A stretch of DNA of 64,000 nucleotides from Diatrype stigma (Eukaryota > Ascomycota > Sordariomycetes > Xylariales > Diatrypaceae), in assembly GCA_022225965.2 (NCBI GenBank), contig JAKJXP020000010.1:310001-374000 (forward strand). Direction: 5' to 3'. The notes below the pieces were generated by a model. The model saw nothing but the letters and a program-made list of their open reading frames with translations, was not told where the DNA came from and searched no databases. Positions 1 through 11,680 of this stretch are shown in pieces. The translations under genes and the position numbers were made by a program. Position 1 is the stretch's first letter, and every line of letters begins with the position of its first letter.

Positions 1-3000
1 CGCGTCCTTGAACAGATCGTGCCGGTCGGCCCTCTCCTCCTGGCTCCGCTTGATGGCGCGGACGGCCGCGTTCTGGGGGGCGCAGACGGGACACTCCACG
101 CCGGCGTCCACGCCGGCATCTCCCCCATGCTGTTGCTGATGTCCCACGCCACCAAGATCCGCCGCATCCCCGCTGACGGTCTTCAGACACCGCTGGTGGA
201 AGCTGTGCTTGCACAGGAAGTGCACGGCGGGCAGGTCGAGGGGCGCGCCGCAGCCCGGGCACCGCTGCGCCTGGAACACGGCCGGCTTGGACGTGAGGTC
301 CGCGAGGTCGCGGCGCTTCTGCTCCGTCTCGCGGCGGAACGACGTGATCTGGCGGCGGTTGGCGGCGATCTCCCGGCGCTCGCGGGCGATCGACTCGGCG
401 AGGTACGGCTTCACCATGCCCATTGTGGCGACCGATACTGACGATGACGATGATGACGACGGTTGCTTCGAAGCGGTCCCATTCGCATGCCCGTTCATCG
501 GTGTTGGCCCCCCCTTTTCGTTGCCGGTGGTCCCGCCGCTCAGCGTCTGGATGACCTGCAACGGGGCCATGAGCCCGTCCTCGTCGATGCGCCTCAGCAC
601 GGCAGCGAGCTCGTCGGGACCGGCCTCCTCGAGGACGCGGGCATCCGACGTCAGGTAGGCGAGAGCGGCCGGGTAGAGCTGGGGCTCGCGGGGGCCGTAC
701 TTACGGAGGGCCTTGATGGCGCCGCGGGTGTCGCGGGCGGCCGTGTAGGAGCGGAAGATGTCGAAGAGCAGGCCGGCTTGTTCTTTGACGAGCGTCGTGC
801 CGTCGCGGAAGTCCGACAGGTGTGAGAGCAGCAGCACGCTGGAGTCCTCGATGGGCGCCGCCGCTGCCGCCCCCGTATCCCCTTCGTCGCCGCGGCGACC
901 CTCGATCAGCTGCCGGGCCTTCTGCTCCCACTCCTCCGCGTCCACCACGCCGCCCTTCTTCTCGCTCGCTTTGTGGAGGTACATCTCGAAGAGCGTCGTG
1001 TAGAGGTCGGCCTTGTCAGAGTCCTTGAGCGAGCCCTCCTGTAGACAGGCCTCGAGGAAGACGATGAACTCATCGGAATGGTCTATAAAGGACGAAAAGG
1101 CAGAGCGGGGTGCCGGGGGAGTGTATTTCGACTCGGAATATGTGTCGGGGTCTATTATGGTATTTTCGTCGGCGACAGTTTGTTGTGTGGTTCCTTGGGT
1201 GGTTGGTGTCGCAAGGGTAGAGGCATTCATGTATGGTAAAGGGAGGAGGTTCGTGAGGTTCTGTACAGCGATCGCAGCGGCTGCTAGGCCGCCTCCTGTT
1301 GCTGCGGGGGTTTCTTCTGTTTGTTTCATATGAACTCTAGGCTTGTATTTGCCGGTGTAATAATCGATGAAGAGTCGAGTCGTATCTTTGGGGCAATTCT
1401 CTAGTAGGACTCTTGCGTACTTCATCAGACAAGAATACGCCTGATTGATGTTAGCATTGCCAACACCACACATAGTCACTGGACATAGCCACCGGCCACT
1501 TACTGTCTCTGAGTCTAGATGCCATATGAAGTCGAGGGCTTCAGCGTATTGTTTCGAGTCCTCGACTAGTATATCCACGACTAACTCGTTTTCGCCATGC
1601 TTCGTGGCTAGATAGGCGGCCTGCTCGAAGTAGCCTCCCTGCCTACACATAGTGATTGCAGTGTCCAGGTCAAACTTGAGATCGCCCGGCGACTTGATAA
1701 ACTTCTCCAGCTTTTCGACATCTTTTAATTTGGCGTAACAGTTCAATAATAATGTCGTGTGATCGGCGGTCGCTTTGTGATGCTCGTGCAGCTCCTCTAG
1801 ATATTCGATGAGGTTGTGTATCCTCTGGGTATCAAGAAACTGTATATATGTTAGAGGCAAAAGCTTCCTTGAGTGTTCGGTCGGGGGCGCATACTTTGCG
1901 AATAACCTGCGAGGGCTCCGTGTTGTTAATGGCCTTGATGTATTGAGACATGGCGTTATCGTAATCGCCCTTTTGATATAAGTGGTCGCCGTATTTCCGG
2001 TAAATGACGTTCTGCTGCTGCACATCCAACCCCGACTTCTGGGCGAGGTTGAGAGCGAGCGGGTAGAGGTTGCGTTGGTATAGCAGCTCGAGCCTCTGCT
2101 GCAGCGTCTTCTCGTGAAAGCGGTTAACCTAGCATAAGAGCATGATGTAAGTAGGAGAAAAAAGCGTTCGTCTGCTCGCTGCATAAGCGCATCATCTCAC
2201 CTTTCCATCTTGCATCAGGATATACAGGTCGCCCCAAATCTGGAACAGGCCTTCTACTGGTGAGATTAGAGATTCCGAGTGGACTACTATCTGCAGTGTG
2301 GGATCCACCATGGTAAACGTGGAGGCGCTGAATAGAGATTCCGCAGTGGGACCCCCAAACCGTCTCTGCAGATTATCGGAACTGCTATTTCTCGAAGAGG
2401 TGGGTGGTGCAATGAGTGCCACGTAGTCCCTGTATATCGAGACGAAGCTAGTCGCTCCATCGTTGGCAAAGCAGGGCCCCCTACCGTCCAGCGTATAATA
2501 ATACACAGCATCGTCCCGGGCAACGATAATGTCGCCCGTTCGCTTGTTCAGGGTCATGCAGCCTGCTGCACACCCCGCATCCTCGACTGTTCTAGGCGGC
2601 TGCCCCTGGCCCTTCCCAGATATTACTAGCTTCAGAAGTTTCGATGTGGTGGAAACGAATAGGGTCGTCAGCTTCTGCCTCGGGTCGATGACGAGCTCGA
2701 CACCGGTGACTGGCTCTTCTGACTCATGTACGACTCGCTGTCTCGTTCCTCGGTCGTGTATTAGGTCACCGCGGATGACTGTAACTGCTCCGTTGGCGAA
2801 ACCGACGGCAATCTGGGATAGGTCGTCGAGGGCTGCGAAGGCCGAGATCTAAGACTGTCAGCATCTCGAGGGTGCTAGGTGACATCTCCTGCTAGTTGTG
2901 GCTTACGGGGAATTGTTTCCGACCGTTATGTATGCTCAGTGTACTTAGACAAGTTGGCAGTCCCGTCTTCTTGACGGGCTTGTCTAATGCCCAAACCTTC

Positions 3001-3543
3001 AGAATCGGCTCGTTGCTCATATCTTCCTACTTTTCCATCAGTATTCCGCCTAGCTCGTAATCTTCGTATCACAGGCTAGCCGACATACGGAAACAGTGAC
3101 TAGCAAGCTCGTGCCTTCGACCTGGCGCATGTGGGTGATGCGGCCGGTCTCGTGAGCTGGGAAGCTCCGCAAGACTTTCCAGCTAGGGCCGACGATGCGT
3201 ACGTCGCCGTCATCGCTACCGAGGAATAGGCTATCGGAGCCGGAGCAGACGCTGGAGATCTCGTTGTTCTCGAAGAAGGCGCGTGTCTCGTTGTCGCCGA
3301 GCTTGACCTGGCTGACCTCGAAGAAGTCGAATGCTTTCCACTATGTACGGGGCAGTGAGCGTCGGAGTTAGCGTGGTCTTCATGTTCTGGATACTGGAGA
3401 TCCATGGATGATGGATAGCTATAACTAGCTCCCGAGGTATCAAGGTATAACACAGCAATCGTAATCGGTGCACAAGCAGAATCACAAGGAATATCACAAG
3501 GAATATCACAAGGAAAATGACGACAAACCAGAAGCAAAGCCAT
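1..3543 (-). CDS. VPS11: VPS11/PEP5, class C Vps (HOPS/CORVET) core subunit, 3' end cut off
   Basis: Core subunit of the HOPS and CORVET tethering complexes, which act in endosome and vacuole fusion. I splice six exons: 3529-3543, 3089-3340, 2907-3026, 2201-2848, 1895-2128 and 1-1839. All junctions are GT...AG and in phase, giving 1036 residues so far. The N-terminus reads MALLL-WKAFDFFEVSQVK, then a beta-propeller-like half. The clathrin-repeat part includes YGDHLYQKGDYDNAMSQYIK, a VPS11 hallmark. A C-terminal RING-H2 is visible: CPGCG, then FLCKHSFHQRCL, then CPVC at about 130-270. The spacer between the last Cys pairs is long and Gly/His/Gln rich. The frame is open to base 1 (ends DLFKDA), so only a short tail should be missing. 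The 15-nt first exon is the weakest part. Identity is very secure from family knowledge. Confidence 0.95.
3481..3514. repeat. Short tandem repeat inside VPS11 intron 1
   Basis: A 12-base unit (ATATCACAAGGA) is repeated about three times inside the proposed 188-bp first intron of VPS11. It reads through in several frames, so it creates false ORFs on both strands here. Confidence 0.7.
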
Positions 3544-4666
3544 GGTGGCGGGCTCGAGTACACGCTGTAGCGGCAGCGGCGACGGCTTGTTGCTATCTCG
3601 TGAGTATCGGTTCGATAGGCATTCCTCACCGTACCGTATCGTATCGTGTCGTATCGCCGGATGTTGATTTGGTGACGAACGGAAGCCTGGACGTCACTGG
3701 TGGAGCTTAGGAAGTTGGTGAGCAGGGGCCCGGCATGTGTGTGGCTGTGCATGCTAAGCTATTGTGGCTTGAGCTACCTAAGTACCAGGCAGGCGGGTTG
3801 GCGGGTTGGTTTCACTACCCCTTTTATTTACCCCTGGTCACCCCTGGTCACCCCTTGGATTGGAAACATACTGCTTCTGTATAGTTAGAGCAAGCAAATG
3901 GCCAAATACTTCGGTTTCAATGAAGGTTTACATTTCGATGTATCTTACCATTATTAAAAGAGTGATCTAGCTTGCTCAGAATCCGGCGTCAAGAGTCCTC
4001 CCACACCGCGACTACGCCAACTTCCTGGCAAGGAATTCCCCTGGAAAAAAGTCCCCCAAGACAGGTTTGGAAAGCATCGAATCCCAGTCACCTATAAATG
4101 GTAAAACCAATGCCCCAGGAAGACGCGGGTCTTGAGCTCTGCTACGAAACCGTAAGGCAAGTCAGACACAGACGTTTTCCCGCTTGTGGCGCTGGCAACG
4201 ATGCGGCCAAGTACGGCGCCGACATACATTTCGCTGTGAGAGATCCTTAGGGACTCGGATATGGTGGTATCTTGCATGTGTGTATGTGCATACATATTTA
4301 CTGTAATGGTCGTACTAGGGAATGTTTCGCAGAAACGAACCCGCACCTTGATGGATCTGCATGATGTAGTATATATATAACAAGCAAGCCCTGGGATGCC
4401 GGGTACATGTGTATTGCATGCTAGTCCTGTTAGCGGTATAGGATAGATGAGTTCCAGCCGAACCTACCCCGCCCCCCCCCCCTCTCACCCCCTTTATTCC
4501 CTCACCACAACCATGACCGACAGACACTCTCTCCTCTCCGCCTCATAGCCTCTCATCCTGCGACACACCACACAACCACCCAAACACCACGCCCCCTTTC
4601 GTTATCACCCGAGTCTTCCTCTTCCATCATACTCCCCTCCCGCAAGCCCCGCCTCCCCACTTCTTC
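3544..4666. other. Intergenic: VPS11 promoter and MLH3 3' region
   Basis: Both neighbours run on the minus strand, so this holds the upstream region of VPS11 and the 3' flank of MLH3. It contains TATA-like and GTATGT-rich stretches and a run of about 11 C at 4472-4482. I see no conserved reading frame. Confidence 0.6.
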
Positions 4667-7600
4667 TCACCCCCCCATCCGCGCCGTCCACCTCCTAAAC
4701 GCCTTCCCGAACGAACCCCCACCGTCCCTCTCCCGCCCCACCCCGCTGCCGGGACCACGGTGTCCCAGATCGAGCAGCGGCACCATCGACGGCCGGCCGT
4801 GCGCGCACTGGAAGGGCAGGGCGCAGTCGGCGAGGCGCGCGAGCAGGCGCGCGCACTCCTCGCGGGACAGCTCGTCGTTGAACATAATGGCGCTCCGGCA
4901 GGCGCGCGAGTGGATCATGTCGAGGATGCCCTGCGGGCAGCCGTGCAGCCTGGAGAGCCAGTGTTGCTGCTGCTGCGGCTGGGGCTGGGGCTGGGGCTGG
5001 GGCTGGGGCTGGGAGGGGGAGGGTTCTGCCGCCGCTGCCGGGGGAAAGTAGCTGCTGCTGCGGTGGTCGTGGGCTTCCTCATCGCCGTCGGCCCCCCTCC
5101 AAGCTTCTTTTCGCAGCAGCTCGATCAGCAGACGGGGTTCCAGCCGGCACCGCTCGGCTATGCTCGGCGGGAGCTTCTGCACCTTCAGCTGCAATGGCCT
5201 CCCCCCTCCTCTTTCTCCCCGGGGCTTGGGGTCGGTAGGTGGTCGTGGAGGAGGGGAATGGACTTCGTACCAGATCCCCCACCGCTTGAAGTAATTGACG
5301 AGCCGTACGAACTGGAGAGAATCTGTGGTCGAGATATCGAACTTGAGCGGCTTCTCTAATGGTTCTGCACAAGCTCTCACTATCGTTTGGCGCTGTGACG
5401 ACAGCACAAGCCCCGCACCGTCTGGTTCCGGATTTTCCACAGTTTCAAAATATTCCCTGAAGAGGGCCTCAACCCGGCACCGCTCATCCGCAGCATGTTG
5501 GTCAATGATGATTAAAGACGTATTAGGCCTCTCGATCGCCGTCGGCTCGCTCCCTGGACCATCCATGGCTACTTTGGCGAGGATGAATTTCCGATCAACT
5601 TGCGCAATGACCTCTACCTGACGAAGGGCACATTTGGAAATTCTGCCTTGCACGTTGTCCGAAAAGACCCTGCTCGCCCAAGTAGAATCATGACACCCAT
5701 GACAGCCGCCCCCCGTGGCCAAAACTTTGGCCTCATCGAAGGCCACCGGGATGGGTGGCTCCGTTTGTGGGAAAACGGGGTTCTCCCATGAGGCCAGAAT
5801 ATCCTGCAGCCAAGGACTTTTCTCATCCTTGGGTGTGGGTCGTGTCTGTAGACGTATTTTCTTGGTTGGTCTAGATATAGTAGGCCTATCCAACTCTTCA
5901 GAGTTGTTCTCTCCTCTTTGAAAAGGTCGAACAGCGAAGCCCGTGCGACTGTCAATGACTGTTCGCTCCTTCGTGACTGGGTTTGTCCATACTATTTCCT
6001 CATCTACGGGATGCTCTGGCCCCTCGTCTGGTAGACCATGCCTTTCAGGTCCTTGGTCAAGGTCGATCTCCTTGGAGTATGAGTCTACATCCAAGATTTG
6101 GGCATTTAACACATTTTCATTAGATTCAACTGTGGGAGGCGCTGAGATGCATTTTGGTTGCTCCAAAATAGAATGATTTACTCCAGGTCTGAGTGTAGCA
6201 TTTTTTGTTCCCGGGTCAATTTCCCCATGGAAGGTTAGGTTTAAAGGACGCCCAGACTTAATGCGAGTTCGTAATTCATATGATGGGGACTCGGAGCGAA
6301 ACTGTGAGGCTTTGGCATCATTCAAATGCGAGAGATTGAGGCGAGTAGTGGCCAAATCTCCTGGCGTTTTGCTGCGTGATGGCAATGACTGACTGTTTGT
6401 CGAACTAGGCCTCGGCGTGGAGTTTCTAGAGGCTGACTTTTCCCTTGCATCCTGGGACCTCGAAGAGGTAAGTGAAAGTGTCTTACTAGGCCTAAAATGG
6501 CGTGGTCGAAAATGGTATCTTTTGAGGAACTCATAGAACACCGCTTTGAGAAGATCGATGATTTCTTTCACACTTCCGTGGCGTTCGTCTAAGACCTCAT
6601 CTACCCCACGACTAGCAAGCTGCGAGGCTCGACCCTCGAGGTTGAGCTTGATGTAAAACATCGGCCATCGGTCTATGCCCTTTCTTGCTTTCAATTCACG
6701 GTCAGTATATCCATCAGATTTATATCGTCGATCTTCTCGGCGCCGTCTTTCCTCTTCCGGATCAATGTCATTGGCTTCCTCCTCAACGCCAAAGCTGGAG
6801 TTAATAAACATCTTGTTTATTTCTTCGTATAGAACGTTCGAGCCATGTTCATTAGACACTGGCTGGACACCTATGCTAATGAATTGTACCCGCCTTGTGG
6901 CAACCGGGGCAAGGGACGCAGCGCCAAGAACCACCATGTGACCAGCTGATGCTCGAAGAGGCACCCAAGTTTCCGACGGGGTATCATTCGACAGCTGAGC
7001 TTGCTGGAGCACGCTCGACACCCGAGCAACAACATCGTAACCTTCGTCCCGGATTTGACGGATTGCAGTTGGCTCGGGAGAACGTATGGAAACGGACTGT
7101 TGATTCCTAGAGTCTCTTAAAATGAGAGAGACTGGATGAGGCCAAGCTAGTAGCAAAGCAACAAGCATTCGCTTTAAGTTTTCCCAGTCCTTGCTGGTCG
7201 AACCCCTTTCAATATCGACTGCTCTCTGCTTAACCCTGACGGGCATGTTGCCGAAGAGGTCTCGAACAGTCACGCGGGTTCCATGGCTAAAGCTAAGCAG
7301 CCTATGCTCTGGCGGTGAAGGAGTGTAGCGAGCCAAAATAGCAGTATTATGTATTATCAGAGAGTTATGCGAATGGTAGTCATGATGATGAGATGTGACA
7401 GACAACAGCGAAAGCGCTGCTACCGCTGCAAGGAATATGCCATGCCGTCCATGTACATCAGAATGCAATGGAAACTTGGATGTGCCTGTGAATGGAATAA
7501 GCTGGCGGCGTAGAAACTGCACAGGCGCCGGGACCTACAATGAAGTTTACCCAATCCCCCTTCCTGCTTGAACTCGGTAGGGGGGATGCCAAGGCCGTTG

Positions 7601-7770
7601 TCTTCGACCGAACAGTTCCCCCGTGCGTAGTCGACAGAAATGGTTACCTTGGTGGCTTCCGCATCGAGAGAGTTCTTCAGCAAACCACGTATAACACCGT
7701 TGATAGAGGTTATGGTGGTAGATGACTTGATCTGTCCAATGACGTCCTCTGGAAGTTGCCGGATAGACAT
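4667..7770 (-). CDS. MLH3: MLH3, MutL-homologue mismatch repair and meiotic crossover endonuclease
   Basis: MutL-family ATPase/endonuclease, partner of MLH1, acting in mismatch repair and meiotic crossover resolution. Two exons: 7539-7770 and 4667-7485, with a 53-bp intron (7486-7538), giving 1016 residues. The ATPase part shows SSTTITSINGVIRGLLKNSL, the ENS/KNSLDA helix, then SVEDNGLGIPP, and after the junction GKLHCTSK followed by VHGRHGIFLAA. The C-terminal endonuclease motif DQHA-x2-E-x4-E is intact (DQHAADERCRVE, near residue 738). The later MLH3 motifs HSRACRSAIMFND and QCAHGRPSMVPLLDLG are also present. A Gln-Pro run encoded by a hexanucleotide repeat (about 4975-5013) lies between them, and a long hydrophilic linker joins the domains. 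The start is the first Met before SIRQLPEDVIGQI, as expected for the family. Confidence 0.94.
4975..5013. repeat. Hexanucleotide (GGGGCT)n repeat in MLH3 coding sequence
   Basis: About six near-perfect GGGGCT units on the plus strand encode the (QP)n tract of MLH3 on the minus strand. The unit length is a multiple of three, so slippage would change length without a frameshift. Confidence 0.85.
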
Positions 7771-8939
7771 TGCTGAGTCATCCGTGATATGGCGCTCTTC
7801 ATATTTGCTATATCGGGTGAAGGCCTCTCATAATAACACCCGAGTCGGTAGTCGTTGGCCATTCAGGTCATGACGAATTGGTAGCAATGGTGAGGTTAGA
7901 TGAAAGCTCCAAGCATCCTTTAGTGACTTGAGTAACTTGAGTAACTTGAGTGACTCTAGCAAGACACCTCCCATTTACCTATGTAGGCACTGGGCAGCTA
8001 GGTAGGAAACAGGACGATCTTGGATACCGAGAAAAGACTAGTGACGCATCCAGAGTGAAGGTTGACGTTGCTTAGAGGTACGTTATTAGCCGTAGGGTGA
8101 AGGATGTGGGTCCCAGGCATGGCTGAGCAAGCCAGTAAAACAACGAGTTGCGAGTTGCGAGGGTATGTAGTAGTCTACGTACATACATACAGTTGGTAGC
8201 TAATTGGGATGTAGCTAATTAGGCTTCTTGGAGCTTGGCCCCTTGTCTGGTAGCTTTGTACCCCACTAGTTGCACCCCCACTGCTCCCACCTCCATACAT
8301 GAGCGGTACTTCGTACTTCGTACGGCGCAGGATGCATGTATGTACGTACATACATACCCCTGGCTGCCCTGGCCGCCCTGGCTGGCCCTGAGCTGGCATA
8401 CGTGATAATACCTAACACGTCTGTTTGCTACCCGATAATTACTTCGTACATACATACATAATCCCTACATGTAGCGATTACGCTTGCCCAGACCTTCAGT
8501 CATCATCGGTGTTCGGATTTCATCTTCAATCTTCCTCAGCCAGCAGAACACGCATTTCCAGGGTCTCCATTTCCAGTATTATTCTGCGTACCTGTACCAT
8601 TAGAGTTCTCCTTTTGGCCAATCGATCTTGCCCGTCCCGTAGGACCAGCCGCTGGTCACGTTATCGACCGATCAACCGCCTAACGCGATCCGAGAAACCA
8701 AGGCTCTCGTCATTAAACTCCCGATCCCAGCCGCCCTCTTAGTTGAATCTTCTATCCGGCTGTCTACCCAGCATTCGCTCACACTCACCACCACCCTGGA
8801 GAACTATCACGTCCACCACAGCCTGGATAGCGTAGAACTGGAGTCGCCGGCCAGAACTTACATCTTCTCATCTCTGTTTAACTTCTTCTCAGGTTCTGTG
8901 CGCGGGTCTGCGAATACAGCGAGTCAAGCACCCATACAC
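7771..8939. other. Divergent intergenic region between MLH3 and the gene at 8940
   Basis: The 5' ends of a minus-strand and a plus-strand gene face each other here. Repeats of GTACATAC and TAACTTGAG occur (about 7920-7960 and 8330-8360). The last 450 bases before 8940 are CT-rich, as in many fungal 5' leaders. No conserved coding sequence was recognised. Confidence 0.6.
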
Positions 8940-10680
8940 ATGAGCCGGTTCTCACCTGCCATGGCCATGACTGAAACAACGTCACCCCCCAGCTATCCCA
9001 ACGGTAGCCCCAATGGTAGCAGCGGTTAGTAGTAGCAAAATCTGTCGCATCGCATCAAATCACATCACCGTCTACTCGTATTCTTCCATCTCACATATAT
9101 ATCTTCTATTTCCTCTCCTCACCTACCCACGCGGCTACCTACCCGCCTACTTACCTAGCATGCCTACATAACTAGACAATTATCTGTCCTATAGCCCATA
9201 CCTAACTAACGAACCAACCAACATGCCAGACCGTCAGGAACGCTCGGGTCGCAGACGGCCCTTCTCCAACTGGGTGAAGAAGCTTGCCGGATTCAAGCAC
9301 ACGGCCTCTTCGTCATCCCACAATAACAACAACACCACCAGCACCACCAACAATGAGGCCGGTGGCAGCAGTAGCGGTCGCAACGGCCATTTCAGGCGCG
9401 ACAGCCACCAGAAGGGGTTGAAGAAGCAGCGACCCTCCAAGAACAACAACCCCTACCCGCAGTCCGGCCGGGTCAACACACAACCAGTCACGTACAGCGA
9501 GCCGTCGCTGACGACGGCTCAGACCGGCAGCCGGATGTCCGACCCCTCCCTGGCCACCGAGAGCCGCATCTCCGTGCGCTCGTCCGGCGAGGGAGGCGCG
9601 CCCCCCACGGCCGGGGCCAACTCCATGACGCCCACCGTGTCGACGGACCAGGAGGGCGGCCACTCCATCAACGCCCCGTCGAACATGGCCTCGTCGGTGG
9701 CGGGGACGAGCCGGACGGCCAACGGCGGCTTCGAGTCGCGCAAGGGCGGCGACAGCACCTTCTCGTCCCCCGCGCCGTCCGTGCGCTCTCTCACGACGAC
9801 GCTGACGACGATCCAGTCGATGGGGCCGAACGGCGCGCTAACTCTAAACCCCAACGTGGGCCCTTCTTCGCACAACCACCACCACCACAACAGCAATAGC
9901 AATGGCAACGGCAACCATCACCACCACGGCGGCGGCAGCAGCAGCCACCACTACGGCAACGGCGGCAGCAGCAACACGCAGTCGATCCAGTTCAGCCAGC
10001 CGTTCCCGACCACGGCCTCCCCCGCATCGGCCATCCCGGCGCACCTCGCGCCGCCGCAACAGCAGCCGCAGCTCGGCAGCGCCGGCCACCCGACGACGTA
10101 CAACCAGGCGACGGCCAACAACCTGCTGACGGACAACGCGTCGATCCTCACGCTCGCGTCGTCGAGCAAGCGGCGGCGGCGGCGGTCCATGGACACGGAC
10201 GCGTCGGTGCGGGCGCTGGCGCCCTCGTCCCTCTGGGGCGGCAGCCGCGAGAGCCTGCCGCTGAGCGTGCTGAGCGCCAACATCAACGACGGCACCGGCA
10301 GCGTGCGCATCCCCGGCGGCGTCGCCAACGCCGAGCGCACGAGCATCTACTCGGCGACGGGCATCGGCGGGCCCCCGACGCCCAACCCCCTCTCGGGCGG
10401 CGACCAGCGCAACAGCTACTACAGCAGCGGCGCCGGCGCCGGCGGTGGTGGCGGTGGTGGTGGTAAAGACGGCGCGAGCATCCGCAGCGGGCTGCTGGGG
10501 CACGGCCGGGCGGACAGCATCACCGGGAGCGTCGGGGGCGTCAACAGCCCGCTCGCGAGCCCCCTGGAGGTGTCGGAGAACGAGAGGGAGAAGCAACGGC
10601 GGCAGCAACGGGAACAGCAGGATGGCGAGGTCTCGCCGGTCAGCGACACCGGCCGCCCCAGCAAGGAGGCGTCGTCCTAG
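8940..10680 (+). CDS. Conserved fungal low-complexity protein, two exons
   Basis: Function unknown. Exon 1 (8940-9024) starts MSRFSPAMAMTETTSPPSYP. A 205-bp intron (9025-9229, GTTAGT...CAG, with a CTAACTAAC branch region) joins it in phase to exon 2 (9230-10680), giving 511 residues with DRQERSGRRRPFSNWVKKLA after the junction. Conserved-looking blocks are that basic N-terminal segment and ILTLASSSKRRRRRSMDTDA followed by VRALAPSSLWGGSRESLPLS. The rest is Ser/Asn/Gly/His-rich, with poly-His, Asn-Gly and poly-Gly runs. There is no signal peptide or membrane segment. As I remember, similar fungal proteins carry the doubtful label 'Ca2+-modulated nonselective cation channel polycystin', but I see no channel features. 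An ATG at 9223, in frame with exon 2, is an alternative start. Confidence 0.8.
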
Positions 10681-11680
10681 TCAGGGAGCAAACTTGCGAA
10701 GAGCGAAGAAAAAGATGAAGGAAGGGAGGGGGATGGGATAAGAAAAAGAATGAAAAGACGACAAAAGACGGAAAGAAAATAAGCGGATTTTTGCTGTCAC
10801 GCAAAATATACCTACTACTTTGCTTTGGCTGGCTGGCTGGCTGGCCTGAGCTTATCCCCCCTTCAGATTGAGCAGCGCGCGCGTTTGTTAGATGGGGGAA
10901 AGAAAGAACAGAGAATCACAAATCACGAAACAAACTAAACGAGACGATGGGATGATAAAGCTTTTTTGGTTGCGTTGCGCGCGTTCGTTAGGTGCTTAGG
11001 TAGGTAGGTGATTATGGACTGGCTAGCTGATTTTCTTTTTTTGCTTCCACGCGAGGGGGCGGGCAGAGGGGGAGAGGATGGTGGCAAGGTGTTGCAGAGA
11101 GATATCCTTGCCTGCTGAGTTTGGCTTTCTAACTTTGACCTTTGAGTTTTTCGTTCCTCCATGGCTGGGATAATCAGGGTTGGTTGGTTCCTAAGGGTAT
11201 GATAGGAACAGGATGGGATGGCGGTATATCGGCATGGTATGGTATGGTATAGGGCCAGGCGGGTTGAAGAGAACGAACGAAAGGACGTAAATCGCCAGTA
11301 AATTATCAAGCACATAGATACCCCGAATAGGTTGTAACCAATTGCAAACTCACAGATAGATGAGAGTTCTCGAGAAGCTTGTTTATTTTATTTCTTTGCC
11401 TGCTTGGTTACTTGAAGTATGGGTGAACGTGGACAACGCGTTGCCGTATAATATATCCTTGGGCTGTGTGCATGTATCAAACGTGCCATACTTAGGTGCG
11501 TATATCTATATGTGTGTGTCTATTCATATATCCGGACTAATCGTGCTATTTACTTATGCAGGCAGATATTATATGTCCAATCAACCAACCCCTGATTCCA
11601 ACGTCGATTCTTCCAATACAACAGTTCCTTTCAACCCAACCATCCACCCACTCTCCCACTTGCTCTATCTAACTAAGTAG
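10681..11680. other. Convergent 3' intergenic region
   Basis: It lies between the plus-strand low-complexity gene and the minus-strand nitrilase. A-rich and purine-rich sequence follows 10680 and is probably 3' UTR. A short GGCT run sits near 10828-10845 and GGTAT repeats near 11237-11250. No gene seen. Confidence 0.6.
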
